DNA of 35,000 bases from Eimeria necatrix. Taxonomy: Eukaryota; Apicomplexa; Conoidasida; Eucoccidiorida; Eimeriidae. Below, in pieces: positions 19,345-29,935 of the stretch. The stretch is from positions 33,727-68,726 of the forward strand of contig NW_013654901.1 in the NCBI RefSeq assembly GCF_000499385.1. Direction: 5' to 3'. The notes under the pieces are model-generated. The model worked only from the letters and a program-made list of their open reading frames with translations. It was not told the origin of the DNA and did not search any database. Position numbers and translations under genes: made by a program. The first letter of the stretch is position 1. Each line of letters begins with the position of its first letter.

Positions 19345-19428
<84 letters not shown>

Positions 19429-20114
19429 GCAGCGGCAGCGCACCTGTGTTGCGGCTAAGTCCACGCAGCAATTGGGGGCCCCAGTAAGGGCCCAAGGGGG
19501 GCCCCCTGCCAGGGCTTTTCAGGGGTGCTGCTGACTTGTGCGCAGACGAAGGGGCCCCCGAGGCAGAGGAAGCTGCAGCAGCAGCAGCAACAGCAGCAGC
19601 AGCAACAGCAGCAGAAGACGAAGCAGCTCTCAAAGAAGAGGCCCTTTTGCTGCCAGTGGAATGCCCGCACTGCGGCTGCAGCACGACCAACAAAGTCTGC
19701 CAAGTCAACATTCCAGGTGCAGCAGCAAGCAGCAGCAAGCAGCAGCAAGCAGCAGCAAGCAGCAGCAAGCAGCAGCAAGCAGCAGCAAGCAGCAGCACTT
19801 GTGAATTTTTCTGAATTTGTCAGTTTAGCGTCTTAAAAAAGCCAGAAGCAGCAAAATGCGGAAGTGTTGTTTGTAATAAATGAAAACTTCCTCACTTTGC
19901 GGCTTTTGCTGCTGCTGCACTTCGCGGCTTTTGCTGCTGCTGCTCTTTGCGGCTTTTGCTGCTGCTGCTGCTGCTGCTCTTTGCAGGTTTCCGCGAGTGT
20001 CTCATCTTCGCCTTTTGCTGCCCCAACTGCGGGGCGAAGAACTCCGAAATAAAAGCAGCAGGCGCCTACGGCTTGGCTGCGCGAAGGTGGATTCTGACGG
20101 TGAAGCTTTCCCGC

Positions 20115-20155
<41 letters not shown>

Positions 20156-21343
20156 AGCGGGCAGCAGCAGCTGCTGCTGCTGCTGCTGCTGCTGCAGCAT
20201 TTTCGAGAGCCAAAAGTGCGCGAGTGTGAGCTGCGGCTGCTGCAGGTGGAGGGCCCCGAAGACTTGAACAGAGATGTGCTGAAGGGCGACACGGCCTCAG
20301 TCGAAATCCCCAGTTTGGACTTTTCCATGGAGGGCGGCGCAGAAGCTGGTGAGCTTCGAAGCTGCAGCAGCAGCAGCAGCTGCTGCAGCTGCTGCAGCAG
20401 CAGCAGCTGCAGCAGCTGCTGCTGACTTGCTGCTGGTTTGCTGCTGCTCAGTTTGCAAAGAAGTGTCGCTTTCCCGCGGTTTCCGGCAGCGCTTTCCGCG
20501 CGCGCTGCGGTGTACGTACACCGCGCGGAGTGCTGCAGTTTGCCTCCAAAAAAGTTCAAAAGTGTTTTGCAGAAATTTTAATTTTTAAATTGTTTTGTTT
20601 TGCAGGAACTTTAAAGTGTTTTGTTTTGCAAAACTTTAACTTTAAAAGTGTTTTGTTCTGCAGAATCTTTAACTTTTAAAAATGCTTGTTTGCAGAACTT
20701 TGGCTCTTCAAAAGTGTTTTGTTTTGCAGAACTTTAACTTTAAAATTGTTTTATTTTGCAAAACTTTAATTTAAAAATATTTATTTGCAAAACTTTAATT
20801 TAAAACTTTCAAAATATTTATTTTGCAAAACTTTGAACATTTATTTGCAGGAACTTTAAGATTGTTTTATTTTGCAAAATTTTAAAAACATTTATTTGCA
20901 AAACTTTAATTAAAAACTTTTAAAAGTATTTATTTTTAAAACTTAATTTAAAACTATTTATTTTGCAAAACTTAATTTAAAACTATTTATTTTTAAAACT
21001 TAATTTAAAAGTATTTATTTTTAAAACTTAATTTAAAACTATTTATTTTTAAAACTTAATTAAAAAGTATTTATTAATTTAAAACTATTTATTTTAAAAC
21101 ATTTATTTGCAGGAACTTTGACAACAGTGGAGGGGCTGTTGAAGGCGCTGGCGGACGGACTTAGCGAAAGTGTGCCCTTTGCGAGTGGGGACTCCGCCGC
21201 AAAAACTTCGAAAAAAAAAATTGAATTTATTTGCAAAGAACTTCGCAGAATGCAAGAAGGACTTTTCGACGTTTTTCCTTTTAAAGTTATTCTCAATGAC
21301 CCCGCGGACTTGTCTTTTGTGGCGCTGCGCGCAGCAGCAGCAG

Positions 21344-21381
<38 letters not shown>

Positions 21382-21438
21382 GCGGCGCAGCCGGGAGCAG
21401 CAGCAGCAGCAGCAGCAGCAGCGGAGGCGGCGCAGCCC

Positions 21439-21489
<51 letters not shown>

Positions 21490-22754
21490 CCAGCGCGAGT
21501 GGACGCCTCCACCCACGTAGACGGCGACGCAGCAAGGGCTCTTGCTGCTGCTGCTGCAGCAGCAGCAGCAGCACCGGAAGCAGCAATTAGTGAAGAAGAA
21601 CTCCAACGCAAACTCCAAGAGGCTCAGCCAGGAGAAGTCCTTTGGAGCTCCAAACTTGACGAAACTCTCGTGAGTTTTTTTGAAATAAATCCTTTTTAAA
21701 TAAAATGTTTTTGTTTTTATTTGTCAAGTAATTAATTTCCTTTTTTAAAATGTTTTTGTTTTATTTGTCAAGTAATTAATTTCCTTTTTTCCAAAATGTT
21801 TTTGTTTTTATTTGTCAAGTAATCACTTTTCTTCTTTTCCAAAATAAAATGTTTTTGTTTTTATTTGTCAAGTAATTAGTTTTATTGTTTTCCAAAATAA
21901 AATGTTATTTGCTTTTATTTGTCAAGTAATTAATTTCCTTTTTTTCAAAAGAAAATGTTATTTGCTTTTATTTATCAAGTAATTACTTTTCTTATTTTCC
22001 AAAATAAAAATGTTGTTGTTTGCTTTTATTTGTCAAATAATTCTTCTTCTTATTCTGCAAAATAAAACATCATTGTTTGCTTTTATTTATCAAGTAATTA
22101 ACTTTCTTATTTTGCAAAATGTTGTTTGCTTTTATTTGTCAAATAATTCATCTTTTTGTTTTCTGAAATAAATGTTATTATTTGCTTTTATTTGATAAAT
22201 AAAACAATTTTATTTTGCAAAGTAAAACGCCTTTCTGTTTGCTGTTATTTATGAAATGAAGAATTATATTTGAACATTTTTATTTTTAAAAGTAAAATAT
22301 TTTTATTATTTATTTTTTCAAAAATAATATTTGCTTTATTTCTTAAAATATGTTTCATTATTATTTGCTTTTATTCATTAAACAATTATTTTTATTTCGC
22401 GAAATAAAAACAAAAACATTTTTCATAAACAAAAAACAAATAATAATTTGCTTTTTATTTGCGAAATAATGTTTTATTTTTAAGAAAGAAATCCCACTAT
22501 ATTCTTATTTTGGAGAGCAAAACATTATTATTTTATTTATGGAAATTATATTTTATTTTGCAAAACAAAACATTTTTAATTGTGAAATAATGTTTTATTT
22601 TGGAAAATAATACAGACTGCTTTTATAATATATTTTATTTGCAGAATAAAACATTTTTATTTTATTTTGAAAAATAAAGAAATTATATTATTTGTGTTTT
22701 ATTTTGCAAATGAAATATTATTATTATTTGTTTTGTTTTCCGAAGTAAAGCATT

Positions 22755-22786
<32 letters not shown>

Positions 22787-23694
22787 TTTTATTTGAAGTG
22801 GAAGATTTTATTTTTGTTTTATTTTGCAAAGTAAAACATTACAATTTGTTAATGAATAACATTTTATTTTAAGTAAAAGATTTTTATTAATGTTTATTTG
22901 TTTGTGAATAATATTTTATTTTTAGATTAAAACAAAAGTAATATATCTTTTATTTGCATAACAAAAATAATATCTTTTGCTTTGAAAAGTAAAAGCAATA
23001 ATAATATAATGCATTTGATTTTGCAAAATAAAGGATGTTAATTATAAATAATATATTTTATTTTGCAAAATAAAATATGTTAATTATGAATAATATATTT
23101 TATTTTGCAAGATAAAATATATTATTTAATTTTGCATTTAATTTTGCAAAATAAAAGATATTATATTATAAATAACTTATTCTGAAAGATAAAATATTTT
23201 ATTTTATTTTGCAAAATGAAAGGCATCATATTTTCAATATTTTGTTTCGCAAAATAAAATAAATAAAAGAAATTATTTTATTTTGCAAGACAAAAGAAAT
23301 TATTTAACTTTGCAAAAATAAAAGAAATTATGTTTTTAATTTTTGCTATTTTGCAAAATAAATCATATTTTTAATTTTTTTTGCAAAATAAATTACATTT
23401 TCAATTTTATTTTGCAAAATAAATTATACTTTTATTTTTAGTTTCCAAAACAAAAGAAATTATATTTTTAATTCTGTTATTTTGCAAAATAAATTACATT
23501 TTCAATTTTATTTTGCAAAATAAATTATACTTTTATTTTCAGTTTGCAAAACAAAAGAAATTATATTTTTAATTTTGCAAAATAAATTATATTTTCATTT
23601 TAAATGGATTTCTGTTTTGCTGCAGACAGTGGAAGTGTACAAAAGAACTCGGGAGCAAGACGACTCGCTGGGGCTGTTGGACATGAAGACTTAA
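18304..23694 (+). CDS. ZPR1: Zinc-finger protein ZPR1 (seven exons)
   Basis: ZPR1 proteins bind eEF1A and act in its folding. My model joins 18304-18519, 18743-19337, 19546-19716, 19987-20099, 20198-20348, 21113-21669 and 23626-23694, giving 623 residues. Both C-x2-C...C-x2-C fingers are complete: Cys34, 37, 63, 66 and about Cys310, 313, 339, 342. Each is followed by its paired beta domain, with DLNRQVV / IPEVELEVP / NTVEGLVDSF in the first and DLNRDVLKGDTASVEIPSLD / TTVEGLL / VILNDPADLSFV in the second. The last exon encodes VEVYKRTREQDDSLGL and DMKT, matching the family's C-terminus. All junctions are GT-AG and in phase. The exon 4/5 boundary is the uncertain one; 20086 joined to 20158 also fits. 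Length exceeds the usual 450-500 residues because of Ala tracts in the linker and before the last exon. ATG 18304 follows an acceptor-like site. Confidence 0.93.
19716..19800. repeat. AGCAGCA array at ZPR1 intron 3 donor
   Basis: Immediately after the exon 3 donor (CAG|GTGCAG) come about ten AGCAGCA or GCAAGCA units. The far end of this 270-base intron carries CTG runs and TTTGCGGCTTTTGCTGCTG repeats (about 19898-19985) leading into the acceptor TTTGCAG at 19986. Confidence 0.8.
20510..20521. promoter_or_regulatory. Dispersed palindrome GTGTACGTACAC
   Basis: Perfect copy inside ZPR1 intron 5, in a GC-rich island (GCGCGCTGCGGTG...CACCGCGCGG) about 160 bases after the donor. The island itself extends the dyad slightly with GCG flanks. 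Confidence 0.5.
20585..21112. repeat. Array resembling the 3' splice junction, ZPR1 intron 5
   Basis: About 15 or more degenerate units of 30-45 bases, each with a core like TTTTGCAGGAACTTTAA or TTTTGCAAAACTTTAAT. The true intron end and exon 6 start read TTATTTGCAG|GAACTTTGAC, so the repeated core equals the splice junction itself. Copies become more AT-rich and lose the G of CAG toward the middle of the intron. Confidence 0.75.
21690..23610. repeat. AT-rich tandem arrays filling ZPR1 intron 6
   Basis: The 1,956-base last intron is almost entirely AT-rich repeat. From about 21700 to 22250 a 55-65-base unit contains TGTTTTTGTTTTTATTTG and TCAAGTAATTAATTTCC. From about 22500 to 23600 a shorter unit dominates, with TTTTGCAAAATAAA and AAAGAAATTATATTTT. 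A TTTA run lies at about 22755-22785. No open frame of interest. Confidence 0.85.
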
Positions 23695-23765
23695 AAGAAA
23701 ATAAACTTTTAAAACAATAATTCCAATTAACTCCACTGGACTTTGTTCTATTTTCCCACACCTCT

Positions 23766-23766
<1 letters not shown>

Positions 23767-23808
<42 letters not shown>

Positions 23809-23947
23809 CAGCAGCAGCAGCAGCAGCAGCGCAGCAGCAGCTGCGGCTGCGCCGCTGCTCCCAGGTGTCTAGACGGCAGGTGTCTGCCCTCGCCTTTGCA
23901 AGAGAAGGCGAAGAGCTGCGAAGTGTCTTCGCACTTCTTTTCAAACT

Positions 23948-24002
<55 letters not shown>

Positions 24003-24141
24003 CAACAATAAATTAATTTGTTTGGCTCTTAGCAGCACTTAATTCCTAGGGATTTGCTGCAGCGAAGTTCTGCAAATTTGAATTTCAGGTCTGGAGAAGC
24101 AAAGCAAGGCAGTTTCACTGCGGCGCCAGAAGCCTCTCGCA

Positions 24142-24195
<54 letters not shown>

Positions 24196-24240
24196 GTTCT
24201 GTGCTGCAGCAGCAGCAGCAAGCTAAAACTGCGAGCAAAA
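23767..24240. repeat. CAG/CTG tracts between ZPR1 and next gene
   Basis: CAG tracts at about 23767-23838 and 23949-24000, and CTG at about 24143-24195. The intervening DNA is unique with no recognisable protein. This is the shared 3' side of two convergent genes: ZPR1 ends at 23694 and the minus-strand gene ends at 24280. Confidence 0.8.
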
Positions 24241-24279
24241 GGATCTCTTAGGCGCGGCGGCCTCGCGGGGCTGCTGCAC

Positions 24280-24727
24280 TCAGTCGAGAGACCAGTACTC
24301 CTTCTCTTTCTTCTTCTTGAACTGCAGCGCAAGCACATGTGCATGCATGCAAAACGCATGCAAAACGCATGCATGCATGCATGCATGCGTGCATGCATGC
24401 ATGCAGAGTCTGGGAAAGAGCTGCTGCAGTCACCTTCTTGGGCTTTGCAACTTCGCGCTGCTTCAGCTGCACGTTCACATAAGTCGCGAAGGCGGCGATG
24501 ATCATGATGAAGACGAAAACGCCGATTATGACATTCCAGGCTGCGAAAAAGCAAAATAAAAGGAAATAAATGATTAAAATAAAAGAAATGCTTTTATTTT
24601 GATAGCCAAACACCCAACTCGCTCCGCCGGCGAGCACTGCTGCTTCGCTGCGGTGTACGTACACCCCGCCACCGCCGCCGCGCCGCAGAAAGTCCACTCG
24701 TCACTTGCCTTCGGGTTCGAGCGCCAT
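24280..24727 (-). CDS. Small single-pass membrane protein, 55 residues
   Basis: Three exons on the minus strand: 24727-24709, 24540-24434 and 24321-24280. They encode MALEPEA, then WNVIIGVFVFIMIIAAFATY as one membrane helix, then a basic tail (QLKQREVAKPKK, FKKKKEKEYWSLD). The short acidic N-terminus and lysine-rich C-terminus suggest a tail facing the cytosol. Phases agree at both junctions (1 and 0). Intron 2 is GT-AG and contains a TGCATGCA array. Intron 1 starts GC rather than GT, in the context AAG|GCAAGT; the nearby GT two bases later would break the reading frame. Intron 1 also carries a GTGTACGTACAC palindrome. I do not recognise the family. The alternative is a continuous frame from 24697, which would translate intron and repeat sequence and is less likely. 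Confidence 0.72.
24653..24664. promoter_or_regulatory. Dispersed palindrome GTGTACGTACAC
   Basis: Perfect copy in intron 1 of the 55-residue membrane protein, 63 bases downstream of its start codon in the direction of transcription. Confidence 0.5.
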
Positions 24728-24931
24728 TATTATTTTGTTGCGAATTCAAAATAAAAACTAAAAAGAAAACAAAAACAAAAACACAAGACGAGAGGCCTGC
24801 GGATCGGCAGCCGCGGACTGCGGCCAACTGCTGCCTCCCGCCCGCCTTCCGCGGGACTTGGAGATTTAAACTTAATTATTTCACTTTATTTATTTTATTT
24901 TTTATTTTAAATTCATTTATTCCGTCAAGTT

Positions 24932-25191
24932 TCATTTATTTCCTCTTCTCCGTTTTTCGGGCCTCTCCAGCGGCTCCCGCAGCAGCGCTGCGGCGAAGTC
25001 CAGGCGGCGGAGTTGAACTTGAACTCCATCTTGGGAAACTGCTGCGAAAGTCGCAACTCTTAGTTTAAAAAAACTATTTTTAAAATCTTTTAAAGACAAA
25101 GTCTTCTTTAATGAAGGCCCCTCACCTCTGAGAGGGGCAGCAGAGGCTGCGGCCCGCGAAGACAGCGCGGGGAGTCTTTGAATTCGAAAAG
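24932..25191 (-). CDS. Possible 3' exons of an unrecognised gene (partial)
   Basis: Two candidate terminal exons on the minus strand: 25191-25126 (66 bases, acceptor TTTTTTCGTAG, donor AGAG|GTGAGG) and 25041-24932 (acceptor GACTTTCGCAG). Joined in phase 1 they give RIQRLPALSSRAAASAAPLR, then VSQDGVQVQLRRLDFAAALL and a basic end ERPEKRRRGNK. The splice sites are good and the intron between them is AT-rich, as elsewhere here. I cannot find the 5' exon with confidence; the upstream part runs into a CAG/CTG tract (about 25258-25312). The family is not recognised. The frame is also open without splicing. Confidence 0.3.
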
Positions 25192-25329
25192 CTACGAAAA
25201 AATAATTCAAGTGCAAATGCGGCGAAGACACGAAACTCTCTTTTGCTGCTGTCTCGCAGCTGCTGCAGCGCAGCAGCAGCAGCTGCAGCCCCGCTGCTGC
25301 TGCTGCTGCTGCGCTTCGCAAATGGCGAA

Positions 25330-25892
25330 GTCTGCAGTCAAAAGGTCTTCAAATATTTAATTTAAATTCATTTATTTCAAATTATTTCTGTCTTTAACTC
25401 CAAAATTTGCTGCAACAGCAGCTGAAAACAGCCAAAGTCCATTTGCCGAAAGCTCTAAGTCTGCAAGTAATTCATTAAATGGACTTCAAATAAATCTCTT
25501 CAATTTAAACTCCATTTTTATTACAATTCAAAAAGATAATTTTTTACTTCAACAGAAATTAAACTTTTGAGTAAAATTACTTTTTATTTTAGACACTCTT
25601 TGCAATTCAGACTTTGCCTCTTAGGTGGAAAGTTCTGCGGCAAAGGAGGAAAATTGAACACTTGTGGGGAAATTTGTTTTAAAATGGAACTTTTAAAACT
25701 GTTATTTTATTTTATTTTTCAGTGAAGACTTCAGGCATAATTCACTGCAGTTTCAGCTGCCTAATCCTGTAAAAAAAGTTAAATAAATTTCAGTTTTTAA
25801 AATATTCAAAAAGCCACTATTAGCCGTACGCATAGTCTACAGTCAGTCGAAACCGAAGCACCTAATGCAATGTGCTGCAGCAGCAGACCCCG

Positions 25893-25923
<31 letters not shown>

Positions 25924-28900
25924 AGCGATAGTTGTCTCCACGCTGTTGCTCCTATACTCCTGCTGCAGCACTGTCACCATAAGTCATTGCTGCTGCCCCA
26001 CTATCAGCTGCTGCTGCTGCTGCTGCGGCGCTTCAAGGAAAATGGTTCCTATAATAGTAAGAAAAGCAAGGAACTCTGCGTTGCAGTCTGTGTTCAGCTT
26101 CACTGTAGCATTTAGATGAAGGGAAAAGATAAACCCTCGTGACTTCGACTTCACTGGAAAGCGTTTTCTGCACAATTTTAGCGGCGAAAGTCTTGGAAAA
26201 ACTCAGGAAAACTATTAAAACTAAGTTTCCTCGCGTTTTGATTCTAAGGCTTTTAGCTTTTGGAACAAAAGTCCCATTAGTTCCGTTTGGTGAAGGCTTC
26301 ACGAAGCCTTCTCACGCCACTCTAGTTGGCTTGAGATTTATTTTCAGCCTTTCTTCTAGCCTTCAAAACCACATCTTCGCGTTCTTTCCACTGACTAAAT
26401 AAACTGCACTAATCAAAGAAATCTTATCAAGTTTATTATATACCAGAGATACATCATTCGATAACTTGCTGCCACACAGTCTGCACACAAGCACCAGAGT
26501 GGCGGCAACTCATTTTTGCAAGTTTATTCCCCGCGCCACCAAGTGCCCTGTTTGGAAGACTTTCGATGCTACTTATAAAGAAGTATGATCTGTTTATGGA
26601 GCTAAGTAATACTCTACATTTCTGGGTGCATTTGAAGATAGCTGGGCTTTGCACACGAGAAAACTGATCTGCATTGAACTACAAACTGGATCCCAAGGCG
26701 TGTAGCGCGTCACACGCTGTAGTGGAGTCTGAAGAGGACTTTTGTCAAATAAGAAAAGTGATACTCATCCACAATTAAAAGTAAGTATTGCCGCATGCAT
26801 GCATTACAGGGTGGGGATGCCCCGAGTATCCTGCACTATAGAAGATCATGTATTGGAGAATAGCCAGTGAAAGCCCTCATTGAAAGGGGAAGCAATTTGT
26901 TGACAGACTCAGTCTCTCTGTTTAAACTTATCAACTCAAGATATCTCTAGTCACCCGTGAATCTGTCACACTCATATCTTTCACAAACAGCATGAGGCTG
27001 GCTGCGCTGCACCGGGGGTGGCGTGAGCAGCTCCCACGCAGCTCAGCCTCAACAGTTGAGGCTGACCTTTTGAGTTTTGAACAGAGAATGGAAATATGGC
27101 CTGGCTTTCAGACACCACAATATCAGTATCTCACTCTCCTAATATCCCCATATCCCCAGCATAGGGTTGGCTGCGCACAAATGTGATGCAGCCCGCGTCT
27201 CGCTTATATCCCAAATAGAAAAAAGTGCTTCTCTCAAAAACAAAAGTGCAGCCTTTGGGGAGCGCGTCAAGATGATTCTTGGCGCATTCTTCATCTCAGA
27301 ACTTGTGGCGCACGGCGCTATAAAGCAGCCCAAAAGTGAAGTTCAGGGCCGTGTAATTCAGAATGTGTAGATCGGCGTGAAACATGATAGCAGAAAATGC
27401 ATAAAGGGTTTAAGTGCTCGAAAGCAAAGTCCCGAAGTGCTCTTAATTAGTTCCAGGGTTTAGGGCTGGCAAGAAGTACCGCAGTTGCAGTACACTGCTT
27501 GGCCACGCAGAGCGTTAGAAGTATTGGAGGAACGCATGCGTTCCGTGGGGATAAGGAAGTTCGAAATAATGTTTAAATTTCTCAAGTGTTTGAGTTTCCT
27601 TACTTAGTAGTGATAGGAATAAGCCTAAGGAACGGATGTAGCCATGAAAGAAGAGCCTCGCAGGAGCCAAGCCGAGCTTATCTGTACAGCACTTCTTCAC
27701 TCAAACTTTAAAGACAAACCCTCAGTTCCAGACTGGAAAACTGTTAGGAAGAAATTGCAGCTCTCCTGTAGTCTTGAAAGCTTTTCCAGTTTTTGATTTT
27801 TTTCTCTTTTCTGCTAGTGAGAGCACCACAGCACTGTTGCGGTGGCCAGATAAAGCGGGTCGAGTCCCGCATCAGATAAACTGTTTTTTCAGGAAAAATA
27901 TCAAATTTTAATCTTGAAACTTTCGAATATCAAAAGTTAGTTGGGAAGTTCAAAGAACGACTGCTTTCCAGGAAGATCTGACGGTGTTTGCAGAGCTGCG
28001 CACTACCTTGAAGAACAGAAATAGCCGGGAGGCTGGAAAGCTGTGTGGATTCGAAAAAGTGCCTTCATTAAAAGTAATTGAATGCTCCCTGCCTGCATGT
28101 GCTGCTGCTGCTTCCATTTGCCCATTTGAAATGTGACCCAGAGCAAGCAGCAGCAGCATGTGTGATAAGTTTCACACAAAGCTAAATATTGGAGTGAGAC
28201 CGAAAGTGAACAAGTACTGTGAAGGAAAGATGAAAAGGACTTTGGAAAGAGAGCTGCCCCCTGCCTGCTGCAGCAGAGCTTTCAAAGTGGGCAGTTGAAC
28301 AGTTCTGAGAGGGCAAGGGAAACAGTGGACTTGTGTCAAGAAGCCGAAGTTATTCATTTGTGGGATTTGTGTGGCAGCTCATTTTAATTGAAGCTGCAAA
28401 AGATTCAATTGAATAAAGTGTCTTCTGCGGCACTTTTGAAAGACCTTGAGTGCATCACTTTTGAAAACAAACATGAATATATTCCGCATCGCCATATTTC
28501 TTCTCGGCAATTAGGAATTGTGTACTGGTCTAGAAAAAGCTAATGTTGAAACAAAGACAGATTCCTTTTCAGCTGCCACAAAACATTTCGGGAGGCTCCC
28601 TATAGAGAAGTCTCAGTGGCTGATAGTGCAGAAAGAAGGTTTGGCAACAAATTTCAGGTTTTGCACTTCTGCCTTAATTATGCAAAATAGACCCAAAAAG
28701 CCTTATTTTGAAAAAGTCTGTTGAAGTTTGAGTGCTGCACTGCTTTCTTAATCATGGAAATAAAGCCGAAAAGCCTCATTTTGCATTCAAAATGAAATGT
28801 TTTGATCTCTACGTCTTAACTCACACAAAGCAAAATGTGTCTGACTGCTGCAGTGTCTTTGCAAGCCTAAAACCTCATTCTTGCAGCACAATAATGCGTC

Positions 28901-29580
28901 TTTCCAGCTTAATTATTCCTTTAATGACTGCCGACTTGTAGCCTATTGAAAAGTGAATTCTTTTCCTCTTTTTTGACACATTTGGCGCCAGTTGCACTGC
29001 CTAAGTACATGAAAATCTAATGAAAGAAGCAAAGATGTTGTGTGCTGCTGTGCCTCCCACTTACAGAAAAGACAAAAACTGACCCAAGCCGCTGCAGACT
29101 TGCCAAGTAAGATCAGGCTAAGACAACTCAGAAATGACTCTGTTTCAATTTTTTTGGAAAGGGAAACAAGTCCTTTTTTCGTGAAAAGTTTGGAATTGAA
29201 CTCTTTTGTCGGCTGGCTGAGCAGTGGAGTGCTGCATTACAGGTCGCCTTGGGGGAAATAAAAGCTGCGGATCTTCCCAGTTATGTCTATAGTTTGAATT
29301 GAAAGCCAATTAATTAAAAGATATTCTTTCTAAAGGTGTTTTAATCAGCAAATCTTCTGCAAGAACAGCAGCACCCACCACCTGTTGGCGATCTGGCAGT
29401 GGCGCCTCACCGCGCAGCTGCTGCTGCTGCGCTGCAGCCCGCGATATACAAAGTCTCGCGCCGCTCAATTTTGACTTAATTAATTTCGAAGTTATTTATA
29501 TTTTATAAAGAGCTGAGGAGGCTTTGCAGGCTCTACTGGGCAGCCCGCGCACACGAGGCTGGCAGCACCGTGCCGGGAAG
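25330..29580. other. Repeat-poor 4-kb stretch without a supported gene
   Basis: By eye this part lacks the CAG, GGGGCCCC and AT-satellite arrays seen elsewhere; only short CAG/CTG runs occur at about 25899-25923, 26008-26024, 28105-28112 and 28147-28158. Open frames are below about 90 codons on both strands, and none resembles a known protein. Weak near-repeats occur at about 28663-28785. A tRNA B-box-like GCGGGTCGAGTCCCGC is at 27855-27870 with a T6 run 12 bases later. The sequence may be a feature-poor segment, untranslated regions or a decayed element. Confidence 0.45.
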
Positions 29581-29935
29581 GCGTCAGACGGTCGGGGTTC
29601 GAGTCTGCGAAACCGGCCGGAAAAGGGGAGTTTTTTGCGCGATTAGGAGGCAAAATAATTTAAAAATATAAATAAAAAGGAATAGAAGACAGCAGAATCC
29701 TTTGAAGTGGTCTGGCGGCGGCAGTGCGTCGCATTGGTACGTTTGTTGGGTGCGGCGGATCTGGAACTTGAATGGCAGCGGCGGAGAGCGGGTTGGGGGA
29801 GGAGCTGCTGGGGGTTTCCCGCGGTCCTTGCTGTCGAAAAAAGTAATTAAAGTAAACAATAAAAGGTTTAATTTGTTTTGGCCGCGAGATTCCGTCGGTT
29901 TCCCCGAAAGGCGCGCTTCCCCGCTCACTGACACG

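Noticed and set aside
21060..21611. Minus-strand Ala-rich frame of 183 codons over ZPR1 exon 6
   Set aside because: Antisense to a confidently identified exon; it arises from the CAG tracts that encode poly-Ala in ZPR1.
25865..26402. Short plus-strand frames of 80-90 codons
   Set aside because: Near chance length for this composition, with no signal, domain or splice context.
27806..27884. Functional tRNA gene
   Set aside because: The T-arm has a 6-base loop, and I could not form an acceptor stem, D-arm or anticodon arm with it.
29702..29935. Upstream extension of the secreted-protein frame
   Set aside because: The ATG at 29936 begins a canonical signal peptide. The upstream residues are Gly/Ser-rich and would bury it.
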